A stretch of 64,000 bases of DNA from DASTEQ01 sp040905185 (GTDB lineage Bacteria > Chloroflexota > Limnocylindria > QHBO01). Location of the stretch: positions 248,001-312,000 of the forward strand of contig JBBDRZ010000001.1 of NCBI GenBank assembly GCA_040905185.1, given 5' to 3'. Positions 17,942 through 29,540 of this stretch are shown in pieces. The translations under genes and the position numbers were made by a program. Numbering within the stretch: the stretch's first letter is position 1; every line of letters starts with the position of its first letter. The notes below the pieces were generated by a model. It was given only the letters and a program-made list of their open reading frames with translations. It had not been told where the DNA came from and searched no databases.

Positions 17942-19231
17942 CTAGCCTCCCCGGGTATACGGCGCTCGGCCGGCGTAGATGGCCCGCTCCCCGAGCTCCT
18001 CCTCGATCCGCAGCAGGCGGTTGTACTTCGCGGTCCGCTCTGATCGACTCATGCTGCCGGTCTTGATCTGGCCGGTGCCCAGGGCGACGGAAAGGTCGGC
18101 GATGGTCGTGTCCTCCGTCTCGCCCGAGCGGTGGCTGATGACCGCGCCCCAGCCGGCGGCGCGGGCGGTGCGGACCGCGGACATGGCCTCTGACAGGGTT
18201 CCGACCTGGTTGACCTTGACCAGGATGGCGTTCGCCGCGCGCTCCGCGATGGCGCGCTCCAGGCGCGCGAGGCTCGTCACCAGCAGGTCGTCCCCCACCA
18301 GCTGCAGCCGATCCCCGAGTCGCCCCGTCAGCGCGGCCCAGCCCGCCCAGTCGTCCTCGGCCAGGCCGTCCTCCAGGCTGACGATCGGGTATCGGCCGGT
18401 CCAATCGGTCCACAGGTCGATCAGCTCTGCGGCGTCCAGGCTTCGGCCCTCGCTGGCCAGCGTGTACGTTCCGTCCCGGTACAACTCCGTGGTGGCCGGG
18501 TCCAGCGCAATCGCCACGTCGTCACCGGGTCGATAGCCGGCCTGCTGTATGGCCTCGAGCACCAGCTCGACCGCCGACTCGTTGCTCGGCAGGGCAGGCG
18601 CGAAGCCGCCCTCGTCCCCGACCTCGGTCGGCAACCCGCGCTGGCGGAGCAATTCACCCAGGGCGTGGAACGTTTCCGCCGCCCAGCGCAACGCCTCGCG
18701 GAACGTGGGGGCACCGAGGGGAAGGACCATGAACTCCTGGAAGTCGGCCCCGCCCGCTGCATGCCGGCCTCCGTTGAGGATGTTCACCATCGGCACCGGG
18801 AGGGTGACCGCCTCATCCCCTCCGAGGTACCGATACAGGGGCTGCCTGCCGGCCGCTGCCGCGGCCCGAGCGCAGGCCAGCGAAACGGCGAGCACGGCAT
18901 TGGCTCCCAGCCGAGCCTTGTTCGGGGTCCCGTCCAGCTCGACCAGGAGCTGGTCCAGCCCGGCCTGATCGGTTGCATCTCGCCCGCCGACGGCCGAGGC
19001 GATCTCGCCGTTGACGTTCGCGACCGCGCGCAACACACCCTTCCCGCCGTAGCGGGCACGATCGCCGTCGCGCAGCTCGATCGCCTCGTGGGTCCCGGTA
19101 CTCGCCCCGCTGGGGACGGCGGCGACCCCCACCCCCCCGCCGGCGAGGGTGACCTCGACCTCGACCGTTGGGTTGCCGCGCGAGTCGAGGATCTCGCGGG
19201 CGTGGACGCGCCGGATGGCGCTATCGGTCAC
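17942..19231 (-). CDS. eno: Enolase
   Basis: A 429-aa glycolytic enzyme converting 2-phosphoglycerate to phosphoenolpyruvate. It starts SAIRRVHAREILDSRGNPTVEVEV and contains EVGDEGGFAP, the metal ligands in SLEDGLAEDDW and LVGDDLLVTS, the catalytic Lys in LVKVNQVGTLSEAM, and the signature ISHRSGETEDT near the C-terminus. The GTG start overlaps the pgk stop (GTGA). It is the last gene of the ROK-gap-pgk-eno operon. Confidence 0.97.
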   Translation of the reverse strand: MTDSAIRRVHAREILDSRGNPTVEVEVTLAGGGVGVAAVPSGASTGTHEAIELRDGDRARYGGKGVLRAVANVNGEIASAVGGRDATDQAGLDQLLVELDGTPNKARLGANAVLAVSLACARAAAAAGRQPLYRYLGGDEAVTLPVPMVNILNGGRHAAGGADFQEFMVLPLGAPTFREALRWAAETFHALGELLRQRGLPTEVGDEGGFAPALPSNESAVELVLEAIQQAGYRPGDDVAIALDPATTELYRDGTYTLASEGRSLDAAELIDLWTDWTGRYPIVSLEDGLAEDDWAGWAALTGRLGDRLQLVGDDLLVTSLARLERAIAERAANAILVKVNQVGTLSEAMSAVRTARAAGWGAVISHRSGETEDTTIADLSVALGTGQIKTGSMSRSERTAKYNRLLRIEEELGERAIYAGRAPYTRGG

Positions 19232-20445
19232 GGCCGGTCCAGGAGCGCCGCCACCCCGGGCAGGGTCCCGCCCTCCACGAACTCGAGGGACGCCCCGCCA
19301 CCGGTGCTGACGTGGCTCATCTGGTCGATGAGCCCCAGCTGCTGGACCGCGGCCACCGAGTCTCCCCCGCCGACCACGGTGATCGCCCCGTCCGCGGTGC
19401 GCTCCGCAATCGCCCGCGCGATGGCGTTGGTGCCTTCCGCGAAGGGCGCCACCTCGAAGATGCCCATCGGTCCATTCCAGAAGATGGTTCGCGCCTTGCC
19501 CAGCGCCTCGCGGTACTTGTCGACCGTTTGAGGGCCGATGTCGACCACCATCCAGTCCTTGGGCACCGCATTGACTGAGACCACCTCCCGCGGGGCGCGG
19601 TGGTGGACCTGGGCCGCCACCAGGACGTCGGTCGGCAGCATGAACCGCATTCGCCGGCGGCGGGCTTCGGCCATGATCGCGGACGCGCTCTCCAGCTGCT
19701 CGGTCTCGACCAGGCTCTTGCCCATCTCCAGGCCCTTGGCGGCAAGGAAGGTGTTGGCCATCCCGCCCCCCACCAGGATGGCCTGGCAGCGGCCGACCAG
19801 GACCCGGAGCACGTTCAGCTTTTCGGAGATCTTGGCCCCGCCGATCACGGTATGGAATGGGCGCGGCGGTCGATCCAGCAGGCGGGACAGGGCGTTGACC
19901 TCGCGCTCGAGGAGCAGTCCGGCCACGGCCGGCAGGAAGTGGGTGATGCCCTCGGTCGAGGCGTGGGCCCGGTGGGCCGACCCGAATGCGTCGTTGACGT
20001 ACAGGTCGGCGAAGGCGGCCAGGGCCTCGGCGAAGGCGGGATCGTTCGCCTCCTCGCCGGCGTGGAAACGGAGGTTCTCGAGCAGCAGCAGGTCGCCGGG
20101 CCGCAGCTTGCCGACCGCGTCCTGGACGCCGGGGCCCAGCGCATCACCGGTCATCTTCACCGGGCGCCGCAGCAGCTGGCTGAGCCGGTCCGCCACCGGC
20201 TTGAGCCGATAGGCGTCGTTGACCTTGCCGTGCGGCCGGCCGAGGTGGCTGGCCAGGATCACGGTGGCGCCCTGCTCGAGGAGGTGGATCAGGGTGGGGA
20301 GGCTGGCCCGGATCCGGGTGTCGTCGGTGATCCGGCCGTCATCGATCGGTACGTTCAGGTCCGAGCGGAGGAACACGCGCTTGCCGCGGACGTCGACGTC
20401 GCGGACGGTCTGCTTGTGGAGCGGTCGGAACCGGGCGACCGTCAC
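19228..20445 (-). CDS. pgk: Phosphoglycerate kinase
   Basis: A 405-aa enzyme making ATP from 1,3-bisphosphoglycerate. The N-domain has RVFLRSDLNVPIDDG, ILASHLGRPHG and the NDAFGSAHR motif. The C-domain has the hinge and nucleotide-binding segments FWNGPMGIFE and VGGGDSVAAVQ. The GTG at 20445 overlaps the gap stop in a GTGA arrangement. The longer open frame upstream encodes nothing conserved. Confidence 0.97.
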   Translation of the reverse strand: MTVARFRPLHKQTVRDVDVRGKRVFLRSDLNVPIDDGRITDDTRIRASLPTLIHLLEQGATVILASHLGRPHGKVNDAYRLKPVADRLSQLLRRPVKMTGDALGPGVQDAVGKLRPGDLLLLENLRFHAGEEANDPAFAEALAAFADLYVNDAFGSAHRAHASTEGITHFLPAVAGLLLEREVNALSRLLDRPPRPFHTVIGGAKISEKLNVLRVLVGRCQAILVGGGMANTFLAAKGLEMGKSLVETEQLESASAIMAEARRRRMRFMLPTDVLVAAQVHHRAPREVVSVNAVPKDWMVVDIGPQTVDKYREALGKARTIFWNGPMGIFEVAPFAEGTNAIARAIAERTADGAITVVGGGDSVAAVQQLGLIDQMSHVSTGGGASLEFVEGGTLPGVAALLDRP

Positions 20446-21452
20446 AGACGCGCGCCGATGAAGGCGGCCAGGTCGGCCACGCGACAGCTGTATCCCCACT
20501 CGTTGTCATACCAGGCGACGACCTTCAGGAGCCGATCCCCGGTGACCAGGGTCAACGCCCCATCGACGATGGACGAGTGGTCGTCGCCCTTGAAGTCCAT
20601 GCTGACCAGCGGCTCTTGGGTGTAGTCCAACAGGCCCTTGAGCGGGCCTTCCGCCGCCGCGCGGAACGCCTCGTTGGCCGTTTCGGCGGTCACCGGGCGC
20701 GTGGTCTGGGCCACGAAGTCGATGACGCTCACGGTTGCGGTCGGAACGCGCAGGGCATAGCCGTCGAAGCGGCCCTTCAGCTCGGGGATGACCAGGGCCA
20801 GGGCGCGCGCCGCGCCGGTGGTGGTGGGGATGATGTTCTGACCCGCGGAGCGCGCGCGGCGCAGGTCCTTGTGGACCACGTCGAGGACCGGCTGGTCGTT
20901 CGTGTACGAGTGGACCGTGGTCATGAGCCCGTGCTCGATGCCGAAGGTGTCGAAGATGACCTTGGCCGGCAGGGCCAGCCCGTTGGTCGTGCACGAGGCG
21001 TTGCTGACCACGTGGTGGCGGGCGGGGTCGTACCTCGTCTCGTTGACCCCCAGGACCACGGTGATGTCCTCGTTGCGCGCCGGGGCGGTGATGATGACCT
21101 TGCGGGCGCCGGCGTCGATGTGGGCATGCGCCTTCTCGGCATCGGTGAAGACGCCGGTGGATTCGACCACGATTTGGATTCCCAGCTCGCCCCACGGTAG
21201 CGCGGTCGGATCCTTCTCGGAGTAGGTGCGGATGTGGCGCCCGTCGACCACGATCTCGCCGTCGCCCTCTTCCACGCTGCCCGGGTAGCGGCCGTAGGTC
21301 GAGTCGTAACGGAACAGGTGGGCGTTGGTGGCGGTGGGAGCCAGGTCGTTGACAGCCACGACCTCGAGGTCATCCGGGTGGCGCTCCAGGACGGCGCGCA
21401 GGGTCTGGCGGCCGATGCGGCCGAAGCCGTTGATCGCGATGCGGGTGGTCAT
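20442..21452 (-). CDS. gap: Glyceraldehyde-3-phosphate dehydrogenase, type I
   Basis: A 336-aa NAD-dependent enzyme. The Rossmann motif INGFGRIGRQTLRAV is at the N-terminus, the catalytic cysteine lies in SNASCTTN, and the partner His is in MTTVHSYTNDQ. The end WYDNEWGYSCRVADL is typical. It follows the ROK kinase gene with a 4-nt ATGA overlap. Confidence 0.97.
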   Translation of the reverse strand: MTTRIAINGFGRIGRQTLRAVLERHPDDLEVVAVNDLAPTATNAHLFRYDSTYGRYPGSVEEGDGEIVVDGRHIRTYSEKDPTALPWGELGIQIVVESTGVFTDAEKAHAHIDAGARKVIITAPARNEDITVVLGVNETRYDPARHHVVSNASCTTNGLALPAKVIFDTFGIEHGLMTTVHSYTNDQPVLDVVHKDLRRARSAGQNIIPTTTGAARALALVIPELKGRFDGYALRVPTATVSVIDFVAQTTRPVTAETANEAFRAAAEGPLKGLLDYTQEPLVSMDFKGDDHSSIVDGALTLVTGDRLLKVVAWYDNEWGYSCRVADLAAFIGARL

Positions 21453-22447
21453 CGGGGTCGTCGAGCCTCCATCTCGTGAATGAGCGCCCAGCAGCCGACC
21501 AGCGACACGTCATCGCCGAAGTGCGGGGCGGTGAGCCGCACGCGGGCGGCGGGAATGGCGAATGCGCGGCGCGCGATTTCGGCCCGGACGACGTCGTGAA
21601 GTTCCGGTCGGTGGTCGGCGATGGCCCCGCCCAGGACCAGGACCTCCGGGTTGAGGACGTTGACCAGCCCGGCGCACATGGCGCCGATCGCGCTCCAGGC
21701 GCGGTCGAGCAGGGAGCGGCAGGCCTCATCCCCCGCGTCGGCGGCGGCGCCCACCGCCGCCGCGTCCACGGTGCCGCCGCGGTTCACGAGCTCCGCCAGG
21801 CGCGGCGCCTCCCCGCGTTGGAGCAACGCGGCGCCGTCCCGGGCCAGGGCCGCTCCGGACGCGATGCCCTCCACGTGGCCGGGAGCGCCCTCCCCGTCCG
21901 GGGGCCCGTCCAGGTCGACCGTCAGGTGCCCGACCTCGCCGGCCGTGCCATCCGGCCCGCGGAGCAGGCGCCCGTCGACCACCGCCGCGCCGCCGATCCC
22001 CGTCGAGACGGTGACGTACACCGCGTGGTCCGCTCCGGCCGCCGCCCCGTGGCGCCACTCGGCGAGGAGGGCAACGTTCGTGTCGCGCTCGAGGGTGGCG
22101 GGCAGGTCCAACGCGGCGGACAGCCGATCGGCGATTGGCACCTCCACCCAGCCCGGCAGGTTCGGAGCCTGGTGGATGACGCCGCGCCACGGGTCGAGTG
22201 GACCGGGCGATGAGATGCCGATCGCAGTGGGTGCGCCGTCGCCGGCAGCCTCGGCCGCAGCGCGCACGGCGCGGGCCAGCGTCGTGATGCGGTCGAGGGC
22301 GTCCTCGACACCGAGCGCGGGCATGGTCGGGATCACTTCGCGGTGGGCGACCGTCAGGTCGGAACTCAGATGGGCTACGCGGATCCGGCTGCCGCCGAGG
22401 TCGATGGCCAGAATCGGCCCCAGATTCCCGGCGTGCACTGGCGTCAT
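21449..22447 (-). CDS. ROK family sugar kinase (putative glucokinase) without the zinc motif
   Basis: A 332-aa ROK protein heading the glycolytic operon, so glucose phosphorylation is the likely role. The phosphate loop AIDLGGSRIRVAHL and TVSTGIGGAAVVDG are present. The usual CxCGxxGC zinc motif is absent: where it should be, after GHLTVDLDG, the text reads PPDGEGAPGHVE. The ATG at 22447 partly overlaps a TAGAAT hexamer, and a GTG 9 nt downstream (22438) would fit a leaderless start. The first three residues are therefore uncertain. Confidence 0.8.
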   Translation of the reverse strand: MTPVHAGNLGPILAIDLGGSRIRVAHLSSDLTVAHREVIPTMPALGVEDALDRITTLARAVRAAAEAAGDGAPTAIGISSPGPLDPWRGVIHQAPNLPGWVEVPIADRLSAALDLPATLERDTNVALLAEWRHGAAAGADHAVYVTVSTGIGGAAVVDGRLLRGPDGTAGEVGHLTVDLDGPPDGEGAPGHVEGIASGAALARDGAALLQRGEAPRLAELVNRGGTVDAAAVGAAADAGDEACRSLLDRAWSAIGAMCAGLVNVLNPEVLVLGGAIADHRPELHDVVRAEIARRAFAIPAARVRLTAPHFGDDVSLVGCWALIHEMEARRPR

Positions 22448-22451
22448 TCTA
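22446..22451 (-). promoter_or_regulatory. Possible -10 hexamer of the glycolytic operon
   Basis: TAGAAT on the minus strand overlaps the annotated ATG and sits 7 nt before an in-frame GTG at 22438, matching the leaderless spacing seen elsewhere in the window. Confidence 0.4.
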
Positions 22452-22468
22452 CCGGCCGGGTACAGAAC

Positions 22469-22493
22469 GGCCGCCGAGCCTGGCTCGGCGGCC
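22469..22493 (-). terminator. Hairpin between the DUF5679 gene and the ROK gene
   Basis: Perfect 12-bp inverted repeat (GGCCGCCGAGCC and its complement) around a single central base, placed after the udp/DUF5679 transcript and just before the glycolytic operon. No strong T-run follows on either strand. Confidence 0.6.
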
Positions 22494-22555
22494 GGTGAGG
22501 CGTTTGACGTTGGTGGGCGGCCCAGGTCGGCCGCCCGACCGACCGAATCCCGCGC

Positions 22556-22699
22556 TCAGCCCCCGATCTTGAACATCTTGGTGCCGCACACCGGGCAGGT
22601 GCCCTGCGTCGCGGGCTTGCCGTTCTTCATCGTGATCTTGCGGTCATTCAACATGGTCCGCTTGGTCTTGCACTTGACGCAGTAGCCTTCGGTCGCCAT
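22556..22699 (-). CDS. DUF5679 small zinc-binding protein
   Basis: A 47-aa peptide beginning MATEGYCVKCKTKRTM and ending CPVCGTKMFKIGG. C7, C10, C35 and C38 form a two-knuckle zinc ribbon with a basic middle. It matches the DUF5679 family, whose function is unknown. GAGGAGG lies 11 nt before the ATG. It follows udp by 31 nt and is closed by the hairpin at 22469. Confidence 0.85.
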   Translation of the reverse strand: MATEGYCVKCKTKRTMLNDRKITMKNGKPATQGTCPVCGTKMFKIGG

Positions 22700-22730
22700 C
22701 GGTCTGTGTGCCTCCTCAGTCTTGGTTGCG

Positions 22731-23537
22731 CTATTTCGACCCGCCGTCCTGGTCCTTCCCCCACAGCCGGTGGATGCCGGTCAGACCGGCATCGATGCAG
22801 CGAGCCTCCGCGGCCTCCTTGTCCGCGTCTTCGATGAAGCTCCCGTCGATTCGCTGTGAGTAGACCGCGCAGATCGTCCCCGCGCGCGAACCGGCCAGGC
22901 CCGCCAGCACGAACAATGCCGACGACTCCATTTCGAGGTTGACGACGCCTTGACGTCGCAGCTCCTCGGTGAGATCAGGATAGCGAACCGGGAGCGTGCG
23001 CATCGCCCTTCCCTGCGGAGCGAAAAAACCGGGGGCGGTGGCAGTGATCCCCACGTGGTGGGCGTACCCCAGCTGTCGGCAGGCCGCTTCCAGGGCCCAG
23101 ACCACGTCGCGGTGGGCGATGGCGGGGTAGCCGGGATGGACGTAATAGTCGGTGGTGTTCTCCATTCGCACGGCGCCGGTGGAGACCACGAGGTCTCCCA
23201 GGCCGATGTCTGGCTGAAGAGCTCCGGATGAGCCGATGCGCACGAACGTCGGCTGGTCGGTGATCCCCAGGACCTCGGCCAGCACGATTTCGACGTTGTC
23301 GGGCCCCATCCCGGTCGACATGGCCGACAGGCGCATGCCCCGAAAGCTCCCGGTTGCAGTGGTGATCTCGCGGTTGCTCCGCTCGAGGTCAACGCGGTCG
23401 AAGCGCTCGGCGACCTTGGCCACCCGACTGGGGTCGCCCACGAGCAGGATGTACTCCGCCAGCTCGCCCCGCTCCAGGGCGATGTGGTACTGGCGCGCTC
23501 CGGTGCGCGGCGCGTCGGCGCTCATCGGCTCGCTCAC
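22731..23537 (-). CDS. udp: Uridine phosphorylase
   Basis: A 268-aa nucleoside phosphorylase of the PNP/UDP family, releasing uracil or another base from ribonucleosides. It has LLVGDPSRVAKVAERFD for phosphate binding, MSTGMGPDN, RIGSSGALQPDIGLGDLVVS and the ribose-binding VVNLEMESSALFVLAGL. The GTG at 23537 overlaps the stop of the upstream gene (GTGA). A second in-frame start, ATG 23525, is possible. Confidence 0.88.
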   Translation of the reverse strand: MSEPMSADAPRTGARQYHIALERGELAEYILLVGDPSRVAKVAERFDRVDLERSNREITTATGSFRGMRLSAMSTGMGPDNVEIVLAEVLGITDQPTFVRIGSSGALQPDIGLGDLVVSTGAVRMENTTDYYVHPGYPAIAHRDVVWALEAACRQLGYAHHVGITATAPGFFAPQGRAMRTLPVRYPDLTEELRRQGVVNLEMESSALFVLAGLAGSRAGTICAVYSQRIDGSFIEDADKEAAEARCIDAGLTGIHRLWGKDQDGGSK

Positions 23538-25945
23538 GGGGCCGGAGTATACGACTCGTCCTCCTCGTCTCCGCCGTCGCGAGCCTCGCCGCGGGCCCGT
23601 CTCGTCGCGCGCTCGATCTCGTCCATCGCGCGCCGCAGGGTCCCATGCCGCCAGGCCAGGGTCAGCAAGCCCGCCACTCCGCCGATGCCCGCGGCCAGGG
23701 GAACGGGGAACCGGGATAGCGGCGACGGGACGGGTTCGATTGGAGCATCCCTGACAAGGTTGAGGGTGGGCGAAGGCTCGGTGCCGGAACCCAGGTCCGG
23801 CGGAACCAGTGGGGCGGCCACCGGGGACCGGTCGACCGGCAGCGGCCCGGGCGACCGCGTTGCGCCTGGGGTCACCGTGGCGCCGGGAGCTCGGGCAGCG
23901 GCGATAACCCGGACATCGGCCCGATCACGCGGCCACAGTCGGTAGCCGGCCGCGGGCTGCGCACCGGTCGTCTCCTGGCCCACCACGCCCCGAAGCTCGA
24001 CCCACGCACCGGCCGGGAGATGGGGAGCACTGATCCCACTGGCCGGTGGTGCGAACACACGCACGGCTCCGCTGCCGTCGTTGATGGTGAGCGACAGGCC
24101 GCCACCCGTCGTTCGACGCGGGCCGTCGCCGACGATGCCGCGGACCACGACCAGGCTTGCCTCGTCCGCCTCGCCGATCGCACCCGTGTGCCGCTGTACC
24201 GGTACCGGCTCTGCCTGCGTCCCGAGCATGAGCGCCGGCTCGGTGACCCGCAGGCTGGCCATGCCGGCCTTGGACGAGCGCGTGCCGGTCAGCTCGACCA
24301 GCTGCCCGCGGGCCAGCCGCCCGACCTCCGAACCGGTGCGGACCAGGATGGAACCGCTCGGATCAGCCGCGACCGCGGTATTGGGGTCAAGCAGGCTCGT
24401 CGGCAGGGTCACGACCCCGCGGATCCGAAGCCGGGCGCCGGTCTCGGCGCGGCGCGCGTCTGCAATGGTCACCAGGGCCGGCAGGGAAGGCCCAGGACTG
24501 ACCGATGGCGACGGACTGGCCGCTGCCGATGGACCGGCCGACAGGCTCGGGCTCGGCGTCGGGGTGGACAGCGGCAGCACGAACCCGATGTCGGCCGCGT
24601 CGCGGGGCTGGACTCGATAACCCTCGGCCCCGGTCCCGGAGGAATCGCGCTGTCCCACCACGCCGGTCAGGCCCACGCTGGCCCCGACGAGCCACTCGGT
24701 GGTGTCGATCCCGGTGCCAGGCCCGACCAGGATCCGTACCGGCCCCGAGCCGTCATCGATCTCGAACGCGTCACCCGCGGCCAGCACCACCGGGGCGCTC
24801 TGCACGATGCCGCTGAGCGACACGAGCTGGCCCTCGAACGGCTCGTCCACGCGGCTCGTCGCAACCGAGATGGGTTCGGGCTCGTTCCCGGGGCCAAGGA
24901 TGGTCACTCCGGCGGTATCAGCCCGAATCGTGCGCTGCGCGTACCTATCGTCGACCACGCCGCTGATGAGCACGCTGCTCCCTCGACTGAAGGTGGCGCC
25001 GTCGACCAGCAGCGCGATTCCGGCAGTGGCATCGGTCAGGTAGCCCCCGCCTTCGGTGAAATCCGAGTTGGTGATGGCCACGCCGGCCACGACGACCGGG
25101 CTGCCGTCGGGTCGGGCGCGTGCCTCGGCCACGGTGAGCGGGGGCGGCGTCGAGGCAGGCGTCGCGGTCGGTGTCGGCGACGGCGTCTCCGCCGCGGTGG
25201 GCGTTGGCGTGTCGGTCGGGGCGGGTGTGTCGGTCGGGGCTGGTGTTTCGGTCGGTGCCGGGGTAGCCGACTCCGTGGGGCTGGGCATCGGCGAAGCGGA
25301 CGGGACCGACGGCGAACCGCTGTTCTGCGGGTCAGGCGCGGTGCGCACCACGAAGTCGACCAGGTTGTGGTCGGTGTCCTGCCCCGAGCCGAGCTCCCCA
25401 CCCGGTAGGCGCTCCAGGCTCGATCCGGCGGCGGGCGCCGGCGCGGGCGTCGTTTCCAACCAGGTGCTCGCTGCGGTGCCCCAGCCGACCGCGTCGATAG
25501 CCGTGGGGCCGCCGATCGTGCGCAGGGCGAGGCTGCCCCCGGCGGCAGCCAGGCCGGCCGCATACGTGGTATCCGCCACACTGGCGAAGACCCCCGCCTC
25601 GTTGGCGACCAGCACGTGCGCACCCGGGCCGATGGCCGTGCCCGCTCCCCAGGTGGCCTTACGGGTGACGGTGGCTCCGCTGGCGGTCACATAGATGAGC
25701 TCCAGGCCGTCGAGCGGCAGTGCGGCCCCGTCCGGGTTGTAGAGCTCAACGAACTCATCCGACGCGCTCGCGCCGCCGGTCATGACCTCCGAGATGACGA
25801 GGTGGCCGGGGGTCGCCGACACGACCTCGTCGCCCTCGATCGGCGCGGCACGGACCACGTCCGAGATAGCGCCGCAGAGGAGCAACACGACCAGCGCGAA
25901 TAGGCCGCGGGGTGTCCGCACCGAACCGGCAGCAGAACGAGACAT
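23534..25945 (-). CDS. Secreted, membrane-anchored lamin-tail/OB-fold protein
   Basis: An 803-aa envelope protein. A signal peptide (about 1-38) precedes a lamin-tail domain (about 45-170, LVISEVMTGGASASDEFVELYNPDG). A Pro/Thr/Ser-rich linker with repeated TPAPT/TDTP units covers about 190-255. Four OB-fold-like repeats follow, each with a pattern like GVVGQRDSSGTGAEGYRVQPRD. A C-terminal helix (about 745-765) and an acidic cytoplasmic tail end the protein. In other bacteria, lamin-tail and OB modules occur in extracellular nucleases and DNA-binding surface proteins. No nuclease domain is present here. It is coupled to udp by a GTGA overlap, hinting at use of external nucleic acid. Confidence 0.7.
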   Translation of the reverse strand: MSRSAAGSVRTPRGLFALVVLLLCGAISDVVRAAPIEGDEVVSATPGHLVISEVMTGGASASDEFVELYNPDGAALPLDGLELIYVTASGATVTRKATWGAGTAIGPGAHVLVANEAGVFASVADTTYAAGLAAAGGSLALRTIGGPTAIDAVGWGTAASTWLETTPAPAPAAGSSLERLPGGELGSGQDTDHNLVDFVVRTAPDPQNSGSPSVPSASPMPSPTESATPAPTETPAPTDTPAPTDTPTPTAAETPSPTPTATPASTPPPLTVAEARARPDGSPVVVAGVAITNSDFTEGGGYLTDATAGIALLVDGATFSRGSSVLISGVVDDRYAQRTIRADTAGVTILGPGNEPEPISVATSRVDEPFEGQLVSLSGIVQSAPVVLAAGDAFEIDDGSGPVRILVGPGTGIDTTEWLVGASVGLTGVVGQRDSSGTGAEGYRVQPRDAADIGFVLPLSTPTPSPSLSAGPSAAASPSPSVSPGPSLPALVTIADARRAETGARLRIRGVVTLPTSLLDPNTAVAADPSGSILVRTGSEVGRLARGQLVELTGTRSSKAGMASLRVTEPALMLGTQAEPVPVQRHTGAIGEADEASLVVVRGIVGDGPRRTTGGGLSLTINDGSGAVRVFAPPASGISAPHLPAGAWVELRGVVGQETTGAQPAAGYRLWPRDRADVRVIAAARAPGATVTPGATRSPGPLPVDRSPVAAPLVPPDLGSGTEPSPTLNLVRDAPIEPVPSPLSRFPVPLAAGIGGVAGLLTLAWRHGTLRRAMDEIERATRRARGEARDGGDEEDESYTPAP

Positions 25946-26042
25946 GAATTGCCCTTTCGCGGAGGCGAACGGGTTTGTGCGCGGCCCGGATGACGCGGGG
26001 GCAGGGTGGTGCAAGCCGATTACCACCGGCTTAGGCGGCGCG

Positions 26043-26048
26043 TACAAT
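26043..26048 (+). promoter_or_regulatory. -10 hexamer, leaderless
   Basis: TACAAT sits 9 nt before the ATG at 26058, with no Shine-Dalgarno. Confidence 0.55.
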
Positions 26049-26057
26049 CCGCGCCCC

Positions 26058-26708
26058 ATGCCCAGCCGTCGCTCTCGCTCCGAGCAGGACCGCGCCGAGG
26101 CACGCCGCCGCGCGCGACGTGTGGCACAGGGCAGGGAGCCGCTCCCCGAGGACGCGCTACCCGACGAGGCTCCCCAGGCCGCACGTGGCCGACCGCCGAA
26201 CATCCTCAGTCGCCTCTTCCCGGCCGCCCCACCGCTGCCCGGCAAGGGCGACCCGCTGGCCGGATTCACGTATGTCGGTCGGTTCCGCGGCCCCGTTGCC
26301 GGGGCGTGGCTGCTGGCCCGCCACCCGCTGCCGTGGGGCGTGGCGGCCGCCGGCTGGGCCCTCCTCCAGCTCGCTCTCCTGCTCGGCGACCGCGAGAACC
26401 TGGTGGCCTTCGGCATCACCCTGGGCCAGTACACCCTGCTCATCGGTGCCGGGTGGGTGGGCTGGTGGCGACCGTGGCTGTTCGGTGTCGCCGCCGGCGT
26501 GGTCGGCGTCGTGCTCCACGCGATCATTGCGGGCATCATCACGGTGCAGTCCGGCGAAGACCTCAGCGCTGCCCTGGCCGTCATCGGCAGCCTGATCGCC
26601 CTGGTGGCCCTCTACGGGCTGGTTGGTGCCTTCGCCGGCTTCTACGGCGGTTATCTGCGTCGCCGCATGGCCACCCCGACCGCCTCAGCCAAGGGCAAGC
26701 GCCGGTAA
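26058..26708 (+). CDS. Conserved-looking membrane protein, unknown function
   Basis: A 216-aa protein with a basic, disordered N-terminus (1-60, Arg-rich) and four or so membrane helices between about 90 and 205. It ends with a Lys/Arg tail. I do not recognise a family. It is transcribed alone, divergent from the lamin-tail gene and convergent with carB. Confidence 0.65.
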   Translation: MPSRRSRSEQDRAEARRRARRVAQGREPLPEDALPDEAPQAARGRPPNILSRLFPAAPPLPGKGDPLAGFTYVGRFRGPVAGAWLLARHPLPWGVAAAGWALLQLALLLGDRENLVAFGITLGQYTLLIGAGWVGWWRPWLFGVAAGVVGVVLHAIIAGIITVQSGEDLSAALAVIGSLIALVALYGLVGAFAGFYGGYLRRRMATPTASAKGKRR

Positions 26709-26746
26709 GCCTCGCGTTGAAGCGTGAGCTGAAGCACCGCCCACCC

Positions 26747-29536
<2,790 letters not shown>

Positions 29537-29540
29537 CGGT

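Noticed and set aside
25201..25290. CRISPR-like or minisatellite repeats in the lamin-tail gene
   Set aside because: The repeats encode a Pro/Thr-rich linker in frame; there are no regular spacers.
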